Source: Humulus lupulus (lineage: Eukaryota > Streptophyta > Magnoliopsida > Rosales > Cannabaceae). Taken from it: a stretch of 64,000 nucleotides of DNA. The stretch covers positions 17,794,896 to 17,858,895 of the forward strand of contig NC_084802.1 in the NCBI RefSeq assembly GCF_963169125.1, in the 5' to 3' direction. Below, in pieces: positions 24,102 to 36,380 of this stretch (position 1 is its first letter; each line of letters opens with the position of its first letter). The notes under the pieces are model-generated. The model did not search any database. It had not been told where the DNA came from and saw only the letters and a program-made list of their open reading frames with translations. The position numbers were made by a program, and so were the translations under genes.

Positions 24102-24522
24102 TGTTGGAATATCACAACAAGGCTTGAGACTAATCTAGAACATTCACAGATGCAACACGAATTACCCTAGTTTAGCCCCAATATGGAACCTACATCCAGC
24201 TAGAGCTCGTCTACACAGAAGTTCTTGAATCCACTATGTACAGTAACGATACAAATCCAGTCAAGACAATTTGTTCTTGACAACTCTCACAAATCTCTCA
24301 AACACTATGTGAACAATCACTCTTAGAAAAGACAAACAAGTAAATGGTACATACTCTCTTACGCTATTTTCTCTCCAAGAATCAACTCACTCTATGTTAG
24401 TTTCTTAATTAAAAAGTATTACAACTCTATATATATACTGACCTAAGTGGATACAAGAAATAAAGGAATAAGAAAATGACAAGTGGCTGTCAATGTTGTT
24501 ACTATGAGAATTAAACACTGCA
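24102..24522 (-). repeat. Copia 3' LTR
   Basis: Plus-strand ends are TGTTGGAATATCACAAC and AATTAAACACTGCA. The inner side is bordered by a purine-rich tract when read on the minus strand (AAGGTGGAATT). It matches 55215-55641 with scattered differences. Confidence 0.85.
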
Positions 24523-24602
24523 AATTCCACCTTGATTCTCATGAGTAACAACTTGTCTTTAAGTCTTGTGTGTGGAGTCCTAACTCAAATCCTTTGTTTT
24601 CC

Positions 24603-26205
24603 TTAGCCAACACTAATATGCAGCAAACTTAAACAATGCAGAAATTCGCTAACAGTTAAAACTTTGGTACTCAAATCAGTTGGGTTATCATCTGTAGAAA
24701 CCTTCTCTAATTGAACAACTTTCTTCTCAATCTTGTCCCTTACCCAATAGAGCCTAACATCAATATGTTTACTCTTTTCATGGTAAACTAGGCTCCTACA
24801 CAAATGGATTGCAGATTGGCTATCCGAGTAAACTATAGCTTCAGTTTTTAACACCTTTATCTCTTTCAATAACCCTTGCACCCATATGGCTTCTTTGAAA
24901 GCTTCAATTTCTGCTATGAACTCAGCTTACGTGGTTGATAAAGCAACCACTGACTGAAGCTGAGACTTCCAGCTTACACATCACTTGCACACAGTAAACA
25001 CATAGGGAGTTAGAGATTTTCTAGTATCTCTGTTTGTCGCATAATCCGAGTCTACAAACCCATCTAGACTCACTTCACCTTTTGTTCTTCTGAAGATGAG
25101 ACCATAATACATTGTCCCCTTGACACATCTCAACAGCCACTTAACTCCTTTCCAATGTGGTACACCTGGATTAGCCATGTATCTACTCAAAACACTTAAA
25201 GCGTGAGCTAAATCAGGTCTTGAACTCACCATTAGATACATAAAACATCCTACTGCCATTGCATATGGATTCTTGGCCATTTGATCCTTCTCTTCTTGTG
25301 TCTTTAGTGACTGCTCGTTTGAAAGTATGAAATGACCTGCTATAGGAAGTTTGACTAGTTTTGCATCAAATATATTAAACATCCTAAGCACATTCTCTGT
25401 ATATGACTTCTGAGACAAGACTAGCAATTCATTAGATTTGTCTCTCTTTATATCTATTCCCATAATCTTTAAAGCACTCCCCAAATCTTTCATTTTGAAC
25501 TCTGAATTCAACAGCCCCTTCAACACCATTATTTTATTCTTATTCTTACTCATCAATAACATATCATCAACATATATGCATAAGAACACTGGTTCATTCT
25601 CTAAATTTCCAAAATAAAGACAAGTATCATACTTGGACTTCTCAAAACCAACTTTAGTGATAAACAAGTCAAACCTCTTGTTCCATTTGCTTGGAGATTG
25701 CTTCAAGCCATATAGAGACCTTTTCAACAAACACACTCGATGTTTTCCTTCTGAGTTCTCCACCTCGAACCCAATTGGTTGCTTCATGCAGATGACTTCA
25801 TCTAACTCTCCTTTTAGAAAAGTAGTAGTAACATCAAGTTTCTCAATCTCCCAATCAAACTGAGTTGCTAAAGTCAACATCACTTGGATTGTCTTATACT
25901 TGATCACGGGATAAAAAAATATGTGTAGTCCACACCTTCAACTTGAGTAAACCCCTTGGCTATCAACCATGCCTTATACCTTGGAGGTTCTAAAGCATTG
26001 GCCCCTTATTTCAACTTATAAACCCATTTGCATTCTATAATATTGTACTTTTCTGGTGTGACAACTAACTCCCAAGTATTATTCTTCTGAAGTGAATCCA
26101 TTTCTAACTTCATGGATTTGAGCCATTCTTGAGCATTAGGCCTAGACATAGCCTCTTCATAGTCTTCAGGTTCATTCTCAAACACTGCCTTGTCTGCTGC
26201 TAATA
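24603..26205 (-). pseudogene. Copia pol: reverse transcriptase and RNase H
   Basis: Reverse transcriptase (25907-24981) shows DVTTTFLKGELDE, LYGLKQSPSKWNKRF and the catalytic CIYVDDMLL block. RNase H (24881-24603) shows VYSDSQSAIHL, KHIDVRLYWVRDKI and DNPTDLSTK. The upstream part to 26205 is frameshifted but continues the pol sequence. Stop codons separate the pieces, so no complete polyprotein can be made. Motif spacing is normal for Copia pol. Confidence 0.9.
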
Positions 26206-26324
26206 TTCATTAATGCAAGAATTACAATCTTTCTTCTTAATAAGATAGTAAGTTTACAAAATCTTTTTATATTCAAGTTACGGATTATAAAACTCAACCT
26301 AGAGCAGAATTTTCTATATTTCTA

Positions 26325-27164
26325 TGTCAAATTCAGCATTAGGAGGCAATAAGAACAATAACTCAAGAGAACCACAAAAATAATCACGATACTTTCGTTC
26401 AATGATCAATTTTATGTCCCAGCAATTATAGCATATCCAAATCTCACTTTTCAGGTTTTGATTCAAAATCATATAGATTATGAAAATAGATGTCCAATCA
26501 ATTCTCAAACAATAAAAATAAATTGACAAGATCTCAATAGAGGAAGAAAGAAAAAAAAACCTTACTTTAATTCATAAAAGAGTTTCAAGTGATTCAATTA
26601 AAATCCCTAGTACAAAAACTAGTTCATGTTCATCATTAAGAAATCCATAAACAAGAAATTAATATAAAGTAAAGATAAAAAGAAAATAATTCTATGTCGA
26701 TCCAAGCTCTTCTCCAAAATTATCCCAATACTCCTCTCCCAGTCTAGGTCTGCCAAAAGTCTATTTTCTTCTCCAAAAATCGTGATTAAAACCTAATTAG
26801 AATTTCTACTAAACTTGCAATGACCAAAACACCCTTCATTAAAAATCTATGTTTTTCACATTTCTGGACATATCCTATGGTCGCAAGATGTCATTCTTGC
26901 GGTCATAGGATTGCCCTAGAAATGCCCAACTTTTCTGGAATTGCAGCCGCAGAATCATATTCATGCGGTCGCAGAAAGTGCTATGAAACACTGTTTTCCA
27001 CCAATTTTTGTCCTTTTCCCGGCTTTTCCACTATGTTTCCACACCTAAGCCCTTCTACACCCGAAAACATAAAAAAACAAGTGTAAAATAGAACAAAACA
27101 AAACTAAACACCTAATACTCTACCTGAAAACACATAGATAAACGAGTCTAAAAATCGTTTATCA
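26325..27164 (-). repeat. Athila-like gypsy 3' LTR (840 bp)
   Basis: Plus-strand ends are TGTCAAATTCAGC (26325) and CGTTTATCA (27164). It is repeated at 51775-52615 in the same orientation. To its right, read on the minus strand, lies a polypurine tract (AAGTTTGGAGAAGTT) directly before the LTR TG. Confidence 0.8.
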
Positions 27165-27347
27165 AACTTCTCCAAACTTAACATTTGTTCGTCCTCAAGC
27201 AAAGAAAACAAGACTCAAGACAAACTAAACAAATAAATACAAACACTAAACAAATGAATTAAGACAACCACAATTTTTATGCCTCAAAATTACTGAATGA
27301 CAAACATATATAATTTTCAAAAAATAATTGACAAGTAATCTAGATTT
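27165..27347 (-). other. 3' untranslated end of the Athila-like gypsy element
   Basis: Contains the polypurine tract (27165-27180) and a GCTTGAGGACGAACAAATG-like phrase typical of plant gypsy 3' ends. It was one piece with 34077-34851 and 42528-42955 before two CACTA insertions. Confidence 0.6.
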
Positions 27348-27479
27348 CACTACTACAAAAATTGCATGAGAAGTCGGTTAAAAACCGACCTATAAACGTT
27401 CATAAGTCGGTTTGGAACCGACCTCCCATGTAATGACTTACCATGTAAACACATGGTAGGTCGGTTGGCGCCAAACCGA

Positions 27480-27714
27480 CCTATGGTGTACAACAGGGTA
27501 AGTCGGTTGTACAACCGACCTATGGTGCGCAACAGGGTAAGTCGGTTGTACAACCGACCTATGGTGTACAACAGGGTAGGTCTGTTGTCCAACTGACCTA
27601 TGGTGTACAACATGGTAGGTCAGTTGTACAACCGACCTGTAGTGTACAACATGGTAGGTCAGTTGTCTAACTGACCTATGGTTTACAATATGGTAGGTCG
27701 GTTGTCCAACCGAC
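27480..27714. repeat. 39-bp subterminal tandem repeats
   Basis: Six units of the form CTATGGTGTACAACAGGGTA followed by a GTCGGTTGTACAACCGAC palindrome lie end to end with a 39-bp period. They are likely binding sites of the CACTA DNA-binding protein. Confidence 0.85.
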
Positions 27715-28885
27715 TTATGGTATTCTATTTTTTTTCTTCATATTTACCTGTATTTTTTCATATTAACTTATAGAACCCTCACACTATTGAAATATATTGA
27801 AATCGAGCACCAAATAAAATAGAACCAATATCAAAATTACTAAAGTCACCAAAAAAAATACACTTAACATCACCAATATATATCAATAAATTTACAATCT
27901 TCAGATCTATGAAAATCAAACTTAAATCTGTACAATTTTACAATATTCAATATATATATATATATAACACAAATATACACTCAAATCTATGCAAATTTAC
28001 ATATATAACTCATAGTACAAATGCCCAACTCTAATCATAAGAAGCAGAGCAACGAACTTCATGATCACCACAGGCACTCTGATAGGCACCAACATCATTC
28101 TTTGTTATGCCATTGATAGCGTCCATTCCTAAGAAGCTAGAAAAATTCATGATCAATATACAAAGCAGTAATCTTATCACTTAAAATTCATAATAAATTT
28201 TAAAAAAATCAGTTTGAATGCGAAAAATGAGTTTCATGCAAAAAATTTGAAACATTTCTGTTGTGGCATCTTAAAATCATTTAAATACACTTGTTATATC
28301 AAACACTCTACTAAAAGCTCAAAACTCTAAAAAAATATATGGCAAGTTTTCAAGTTTCAGCATAATAAACTTAAATAATCAGATTGAATGCCAAATATGA
28401 GTTTCATGCAAAGTTTTTGAAATATTTCTTTTGTGGTATCTTAATACCATTTAAATACACTTGTTAAAGCAAACAAACCACTCAAAATCAAAAGAATATG
28501 ACAAGCTTTCTTGAAATTCAGCATAACTAAAAAAAATTCAGATTGTATGCCAAAAATGAGTTTTAGAAAAAATTCTTTTGTAACATCTTAAAATTATTTA
28601 AATACACATGTTGGAGGAAAAAAAACCACTGGAAATTAAGAAATTCAAAAAAATGGCAAGTTTTTGGACTTGCTGCAGCAGGGGATCCAAAAAAAAAATT
28701 AAAACAATAAAGGCTCAAAAGTAATAACAAACAAACATAGTATGTATATATAAAAATTAAGAAATTAAGTTATTTTTCTATATAAGTATATATAATGACA
28801 GAGAGAAAGAGAGTTCAGATTAGTATAATATTAAAGTGAATCAAACTCAAACAACATTTGCAATAATATTAACACAAATATTTAC

Positions 28886-28975
28886 CTCCAAGGCTTCTGT
28901 ATAATTCCTTTCAGTCTCAGAAATCTGATTTTGTGCCTCTATGGTTATTCTCTCAATTTCATCAGAAAATACTGT
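28886..28975 (-). pseudogene. Captured exon resembling an armadillo-repeat kinesin
   Basis: A 30-codon exon is bounded by a TGCAG acceptor and a GTAAAT donor. It reads TVFSDEIERITIEAQNQISE and then TERNYTEALE, a coiled-coil segment like that following the motor domain in plant ARK/KIN-U kinesins. The next recognisable piece of the same gene type on this strand is the N-terminal exon at 31275-31079. The motor domain is absent. Recognition is by eye. Confidence 0.45.
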
Positions 28976-29632
28976 CTGCATATGGTTGGCAACTGTTACC
29001 AAAAACACCATATATAGCAACAGGGTACCTTTGATTGTAATTATACACAATCAGCAAAGTTAGCATCCGCTATCAAAAAAAATGGGAATGATTCAGTTTA
29101 CATTCATAATCATAAAAAAAAGGGAATATTATCAGTGTAATGATCAAATCAATACTATTATCGTGAATATTATATATTCGTATATCCTTAGAGTGACTAT
29201 TTGAGGATGAGCAGTGGATATTATTAATAATTACTCAACATCATGATGTATTTATATTTAGTTATTTATACATTGAATGATTACCCTTATTATTACTTTA
29301 TGTATGAATGATTACCCTTAAATGATCCCAACACTGCACATGCTTTCTTTTTTCTTTATATATATATTGTTTAGAATTATTTGGGTTCTATGAACTAGCC
29401 TTTCAAAACTTGAGTCAATGCATAGAAAATGACACAAAAGAAAAGTTTGGAACAATTTGTTGTATGAGTCGTCCAATCTGTTTGGTTGAAAATTCTAGAC
29501 CACACCAGCATGTACTGTTGGACCTAATAAAGTTGTGATTGTGAAACAGAATAATATATATACTATACTATACCATGCACTGGCTAGTTATGAAATGAAA
29601 CAAAACAGAATAATATATAAGATAAAAAGAGG

Positions 29633-30266
29633 TAAACACATGAAGATAACAAACTCAAATGCTATATATATATACTATAAACAAACTATAAAAGGGAATT
29701 AAACAATATTGGACATGAAATTAAGCAAAGCAGAAAAACTTTTGGATAGAATGCATTATTTTACCTCTAAATTATACTGTTTTACTCTAAGAATCTCAAG
29801 CAAAAAGATGTACAGAATGTACAAATTGAGAATTGGATAACATAATACTTGGAGCAACGTGAGAAAACATAGCTACATCCTACATAAATTGTTTCCATGT
29901 CATTATTCTCCTATTAAAAGTTTTGGTCAACTGATCTTCTAGTTTCCCACTTAAATATGCGAGTATTCTTTCAATGACACATTTACCAATATAATTAGTA
30001 AAGAGAGGAAATTAAGCCAATTAATGCAGCAGCACAAAAGTAACAAGGACATACATTAATTAATAAATAATACACAATCAAAAGAATAGAAGAGGTAAAA
30101 TAAGGTTAGAGAGTAAAGTGACAGGGTGAGATAAGAGCGTATTGTTTAATTCTATATAAAAGTTTTTCTGCTTTGCTTAATTTCATGTCCAATATTGTTT
30201 AATTCCCTTTTATAGTTTGTTTATAGTATATATATAGCATTTGAGTTTGTTATCTTCATGTGTTTA
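29633..30266. repeat. Near-perfect inverted repeat, arms about 110 bp
   Basis: 29633-29743 and 30158-30266 are reverse complements, apart from one TA unit in an AT run. The spacer is 414 bp. No gene is seen in either arm. Confidence 0.9.
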
Positions 30267-30527
30267 GAATGCATATATAGTTGAACTTTTACTGGAAATT
30301 TCGTTTACAGTTGAACTTTCAATCCATACAAGTGTCAGCAAGAAGATAATTTATTTTAATACATACTCTTTGATTTGAATTTAGAATGCATATATAGTCA
30401 AAACAAGATAATATTTATATGTTGCCTTTGACAATGAGAGGTTTGGTTTCCCTATATTTGAAAGAGTTTATACATACCAAAAAAATTAATGTGTGTTCAG
30501 TTCAGGTTAGGAAATGGAAATATATGA

Positions 30528-30641
<114 letters not shown>

Positions 30642-31078
30642 ATGGCAAGGTAACAAAAAATTAATGACAATTCCAAGAAGAAGTTCGAGTCATGGTCAAG
30701 AGTCAAAGTATTGACAAAAAATATGGTAGGTTTATATGATCATGCAATTATTTTATACTAAACAGTCATTTTTATACTAAACTACTATTTTGATACATTA
30801 ATTCCAGCTTATTTTGCAAATACACAGTACAAACTGATCTTTTCCATTTTCTTTTTCTTACTTATCTTCTTGGCAGGAAGATAGGGTAAGAGTTCACAAA
30901 AAATGGAAGAAGTCCAATTGCAAAGCAAGTTTAAAAGCTCCCATGACCGAAAGTCAAAAAAAGGCATACCATATACACATTTTCTTTATTACTCAAACAA
31001 GAAGCAAAATCATATGAAATGGGAGAGCCAAGATCTCAATCATATTCTTCAATTAAAAACAGAAGAGAAGAAACCAAC

Positions 31079-31275
31079 CTCGTGCATCATCCTTGGCGGC
31101 TGCAGTGGAGCCACCCGTTGAGCCAGTGCTGCTGCGGCGGACCCCAGAAGAAGATAGAGGCTTGGATTTGACAGATGAAGAAGACTTGGAATTGGAGTTA
31201 ACAGAGAGAGGCCTATCGACCATGAGTGAGCTCCTCTGAGCACCACCATTCCGGTGATTAAAGCCACCAGAAGCA
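31079..31275 (-). pseudogene. Captured N-terminal exon of an armadillo-repeat-kinesin-like gene
   Basis: The frame reads AASGGFNHRNGGAQRSS, VDRPLSVNSNSKSSSSVKSK and RRSSTGSTGGSTAAAKDDA, ending at a GT donor (31078). Serine-rich N-termini with SVKSKP and KDDA just before the motor domain are seen in plant ARK-type kinesins. ATG 31223 is in frame. An upstream ATT precedes the GCTGCTTCT codons where a start might once have been. The motor domain is not found. The GC content is well above that of the surroundings, fitting capture from a gene. Confidence 0.45.
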
Positions 31276-31580
31276 GCAATTGCAAAGAAAGAAAGAGACT
31301 TTTCAACAAAAAAGATTTAGCACCAAAAAAGCTTAAGAAAACATTTGAAAACCCCTATTAACTGCTTTGGCACCAAGAAAACCCCTCCTCTGCGAGGACT
31401 ACAAAGAAAACCCAAAAACTAATAGAAAATCCAAAAAAAAAAAACACCTATATATATTTATATATATTACCTGATAAGAGAGAATGAGGTCCGACCAAGG
31501 GTTTATTGGGAGGCGACGACGATTGCGACGGGAGCTGCAAGGGAAAGAATCAAGGCTGGGCTGTGACGGCTTTGAGGGGC

Positions 31581-31652
31581 TGGCCTGCAACGACTTCGTG
31601 AGGGTGGCCTGCAACGACTTCGTGAGGGTGGCCTGCAACGACTTCGTGAGGG
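31581..31652. repeat. 24-bp minisatellite, three units
   Basis: TGGCCTGCAACGACTTCGTG plus AGGG repeats three times within a GC-rich patch (31480-31790). This is probably upstream sequence that came with the kinesin-like fragment. Confidence 0.85.
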
Positions 31653-31849
31653 TGGCCTTTAGGTGGCTGAGCGTCGAGGACTTCGGGAGGCTTCAGGTAG
31701 CTGGCTTCGGGAGGCTTCGGGAGGCGTCGTCGGAGGCCAGGTCAAGAAGAGAAGAGTGGGAAATCGAGAACAAATGAGAAAAAAGAGTGGGAAGCCGAGG
31801 AAGAGAAGATGCAGCAATTTTGTTTTGTTTTTGCAGAATTTTCTTTAAT

Positions 31850-33760
31850 TCCAAATAATTATTTAATTTATTAATTTATATTAGAAAATTATAATATATG
31901 TAATATTAATAATTATTTATTTGTTTATACTTATTTCTTCCCTAAATAAATTATATATATGTACTATTTAAATAAATTAATATGTTTTAAAATAATTTTA
32001 AAACAAATTAGAGTATATCATGTCTTCTAAAATATTATTAAAGAGATACTCTAAATTATTTTATGAAATTTTTTATTTTTAAATTATAAATACAATTAAA
32101 CTAAAATATTTTGTTATTTATAAAAATTAAATTAATTTTTTTTAATTACAAATAATTTATTAATTTATTTATATTTTAAAAATTATAATATATATAATAT
32201 TAATAAGTATATATTTTTTTCATACCCAAATAAATTATATATATGTATTGTTTAAATAAGTTCATATATTTTAAAATTTCAATAATATAAAACAAATTAG
32301 ATGATCTTCAATAATGTATTTTTATAATGACATGGTAGGTCGGTTCTATACAACTGACCTACCATGTCACATGAGAAGTCATTTCTCACACAACCGACCT
32401 ACCATGTATTCTAAAAAATTATTAAAAAGATACTCTAAATTATTTTATGAAGTTTTTTATTTTAAATTATAAATTCTATTAAATTAAAATATTTTCTTGT
32501 TTATAAAAATGAAATTATTTTTTTAATTACAAATAATTTATTAATTTATTTATATTTCAAAAATTATAATATTTGTAATATTAATAAGTATATATATTGT
32601 ATACTTATTTCATACCCAAATAAATTATATATATGTATTGTTTAAATAAATTAATATATTCTAAAATTTAAATAATATAAAACAAATTAGAGTATCTTCA
32701 ATAATGTATTTTTATAATGACATGGTAGGTCGGTTCTATACAACCGACCTACCATGTCACATGAGAAGTCATTTCTAATACGACCGACTTACCATGTATT
32801 TTAAAAAATTATTAAAAAGATACTCTAAATTATTTTATGAAGTTTTTTATTTTAAATTATAAATACTATTAAATTAAAATATTTTCTTGTTTATAAAAAT
32901 GAAATTAATTTTTTTAATTACAAATAATTTATTAATTTATTTACATTTCAAAAATTATAATATATGTAATATTAATAAGTATATATTTTTTATACTTATT
33001 TCATACCCAAATAAATTATATATATGTATTGTTTAAATAAATTAATATATTTTAAATTTTAAATAATATAAAACAAATTAGAGTATCTTCAATAATGTAT
33101 TTTTATAATGACATGGTAGGTCGGTTCTACACAACCGACCTACCATGTATTCTAACAAATTATTAAAAAGATACTCTAAATTATTTTATGAAGTTTTTTA
33201 TTTTAAATTATAAATACTATTAAATTAAAATATTTTCTTGTTTATAAAAATGAACTTAATTTTTTTAATTACAAATAATTTATTAATTTATTTATATTTC
33301 AAAAATTATAATATTTGTAATATTTATAAGTATATATATTTTTATACTTATTTTCATACCCAAATAAATTATATATATATATGTATTGTTTAAATAAATT
33401 AATATATTTTAAAATTTCAATAATATAAAACAAATTAGTGTATCTTTAATAATGATATGGTAGGTCGGTTCTACACAACCGACCTACCATGTCACATGAG
33501 AAGTCATTTCCCACACAGCCGACCTACCATGTCATCTAAAAAATTATTAAAGAGATACTCTAAATTATTTTATAAAGTTTTTTTTATTTTAAATTATAAA
33601 TACTATTAAATTATTAAAATATATTTAATTAATTTATTTATTTATACTTCAAAACATTATAATGTAATATTAATAAATATAAATTTTTTACATTTATTTC
33701 ATACACTAGTAGCTTACATGCATATATATTTATAGTTTAAATAAATTAACATATTTTAAA
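31850..33760. repeat. Tandem array of about 390 bp units with palindromic cores
   Basis: Units begin about 32330, 32720, 33111 and 33455 (periods 390, 391 and 344), with a diverged copy before them. Each has ACATGGTAGGTCGGTT next to its inverted copy AACCGACCTACCATGT, and an AT-rich remainder. The core is the same motif as in the element's ends. Confidence 0.85.
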
Positions 33761-34076
33761 ATTCTTATAATATGACATGATAAGTCGGTTCACATAGTAG
33801 CGACCTACCATGTCAGTAAGGTAGGACATGGTAGGTCGGTCTACACAGAACTGACCTACCATGACAACATGGTAGGTCAGTTTTGCATGAACCGACCTAT
33901 TATGTCTTCTACAAGCATGGTAGGTCAGTTCTCGTGCAACCGACGTCCCATGCTTACCTTTGGCATACATGATAAGTCGGTTCTGTATAAACCGACTTAT
34001 GAACATGTGTTAAGTCAGTTTAAGCGGAACCGACCTCTCATGGCCGATGACTGATGTCCAAATTGTGGTAGTGTTT

Positions 34077-34851
34077 TCAATCCAACCACTTCTTCAATTC
34101 ACCTTAACCCATTGATCATTTTTGCCTACTCAACCATGAACAATAAATAATAAATTTAAAATAATTTACACATGCTGAACTCTCACCATCAATCCATCAA
34201 GTCCAATAATTCCATATGCTTGCTAACTCACTATTCTACACTAATATAAACCAATGCGTGTTCAAGAATCAAAAGGTCTTTTAAAGCCTGTATTGAAAGG
34301 CTTAGGTAACAGTGGAAAAGATAGTCATTTAGGCTCATATATATCATAAGCATATAATCCAAATAAACCACACTTGATATTCACATCATAGTACAACACA
34401 ACCACAAATTTCTCTTTATTTTCCAAAATTGAGAAAAATTCACACCAGATATATATTTTTTATTTTACTACACTTCCCCAAACTTATGTTTTTCAATGTG
34501 AACAAACATAAGAACTGTAGTTTATTTTCAATCTCAAATTATTTTTTTTAATTTTTCTCTCAATCTTTCCTTTTTTTTTTTCTATTTTTTCACAACAAAA
34601 TCACAAAATAACACCCATTACAAATCAATCCACATTTATATATTTATATGCTCATGGTATAAATCAAGGGAATGAAAAATAATAAAGTGTTCAATTAGGC
34701 TCAAAATAAATGTTTAACAATAAAAAGTTATTCTTTTAGGCTCAAAAATGGCAACTAAGGATAAATTAATCAAGGTTGGCTTGAAATGCTCAAACGTTCC
34801 AAAAAAAAAAATCGCCTAAATCATTTTCCTAAATATGAAGTTTCTATGATT
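34077..34851 (-). other. Athila-like gypsy 3' UTR, middle piece
   Basis: No ORF; AT-rich with CACTTCCCCAAACTTATG. It lies between two CACTA insertions and is inferred to join 27165-27344 and 42528-42955. Confidence 0.45.
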
Positions 34852-35755
34852 CACTACTACAAAAATGTACTTAGACGACACACATGAGATAACGTTTTTA
34901 GTAGAACTGTCGTGTCATATTAAAAATAAATATGACACAACAGTCACTCTCGAACTGTCATGCCCTACAGAGTAAAACTCACATCAGATGTCAATTTTAG
35001 TGAGACTGTTGTAACATGACTACTTTTAACATGAGACAACATTTCTACTAAAACCATTGTCTAATGCAATACAAATTTTTTAATAAAAAACTAATTTGAT
35101 TTGTATTTTTTAATAGAAGGGGAAATAGAGGCAAAAGTACCCAATGTTTTGAAAAACTAGTGAATTAATACCCAATCCTTTTTTTTTTGGGAAAAGTATA
35201 CAATGTCCACTTCTGTTGGTATCCATCGGTACCCAACCCATTAAGTCCGTTAAAAGCTGACTCTGGACCCACGTGTCAGCTCCTTATTGGCCCATATATA
35301 AAATATTTTTTAAAATTAAATTTAAAATAGAAAAAAATTATTACAAAATATTTTAATCACTAAAAAAAATTAAAATTAGTATAAAAAATATAATTAGTGA
35401 ATAATTTAATTTTAAAAATAAACTAAATTTTCTAAATATATATTTATAAAAATTATGTATTTATTAAAAACTTTTAAAATTAATTTTTTTTGTTTCTAAA
35501 TTTTTCTTATTATTAACTTTTGTATTTATAATAATATTTATATTAAAATTTAAATTTAATTATATAATGGGATAATAGATGGATTTATGTCCCAAATTAG
35601 GTATCATTCCTTGGAATAATTAATAAGTGACATTAAAATTTAGAAATAGAGAAAAAATTGAATTTAAAGAGTTTTACTTTTGTTAAATTGCATTATTATT
35701 TATTGAGAAATAAATAATAAGAAAGCTTTAAATTTGATAAATGAGATTTATCAAG

Positions 35756-36375
35756 TGTTTACCCCAAAACGGCTGTTGATGACGTGGCAAGAATTTCTCA
35801 CACGTGGTTGACACGTGGCAGAGTCAAAATGAAGAGGTGTTGTTTGCTTATCGACCATCTCCCTAATGCTTTATCAAACCTCACGATTAGATGCGACCAG
35901 ACTAGTTGTATGCTTCAGTTTATTTCTTTAAAAGATTGTAATCTTATAATAACTACGTTGATTATTTCCTCTCTATTGCCTTGATACACGGATATTAAGG
36001 ATAGTTAAGGCCCATTGGGCCATGTAACCCCCCTTGAGCCTATAAATATGCATGAGAGAGCTCAAGGAGGGGACTTTTGACTTTTGAATCTTTTTTCTAA
36101 ATACTGAGGGAAAGAGCGTATAGTGCGATTATCCTCCAAAAGTTGTATTTTCTCTTAAGGCTTGTGAAACTCAAGAGCCCTAGTTCTTTGATCATGACAT
36201 TTAGATTCAATATCAATAATATCACTAAGTGGACATAGGTCATTACCATTCATTGGGGCCGAACCACTATAAATCATCTGTGTCATTTCTTTACCATTGG
36301 ATTCCATTCTTGATTATCATCCCATTTCTTGTCGTATTTTTGACTTCGTGTCGTTGGCCAAATCAAGAGTCAACA
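35756..36375 (+). repeat. Solo LTR of the Tat-lineage gypsy family
   Basis: Starts TGTTTACC and ends GTCAACA (620 bp), with the exact 5-bp duplication TCAAG on both sides (35751-35755 and 36376-36380). It has TATAAATAT at 36041 and shares blocks with the LTR at 4983-5576. No internal sequence adjoins it, so the element was reduced by LTR-LTR recombination. Confidence 0.93.
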
Positions 36376-36380
36376 TCAAG

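Noticed and set aside
27365..27725. Regular direct repeats that could look like a CRISPR array
   Set aside because: The units abut without unique spacers, are palindromic, lie at a CACTA end in plant DNA, and have no cas genes nearby.
31049..31309. Hydrophobic Leu-rich frame on the minus strand
   Set aside because: It is a shadow: another frame of the same DNA gives the Ser-rich kinesin-like exon with a splice donor.
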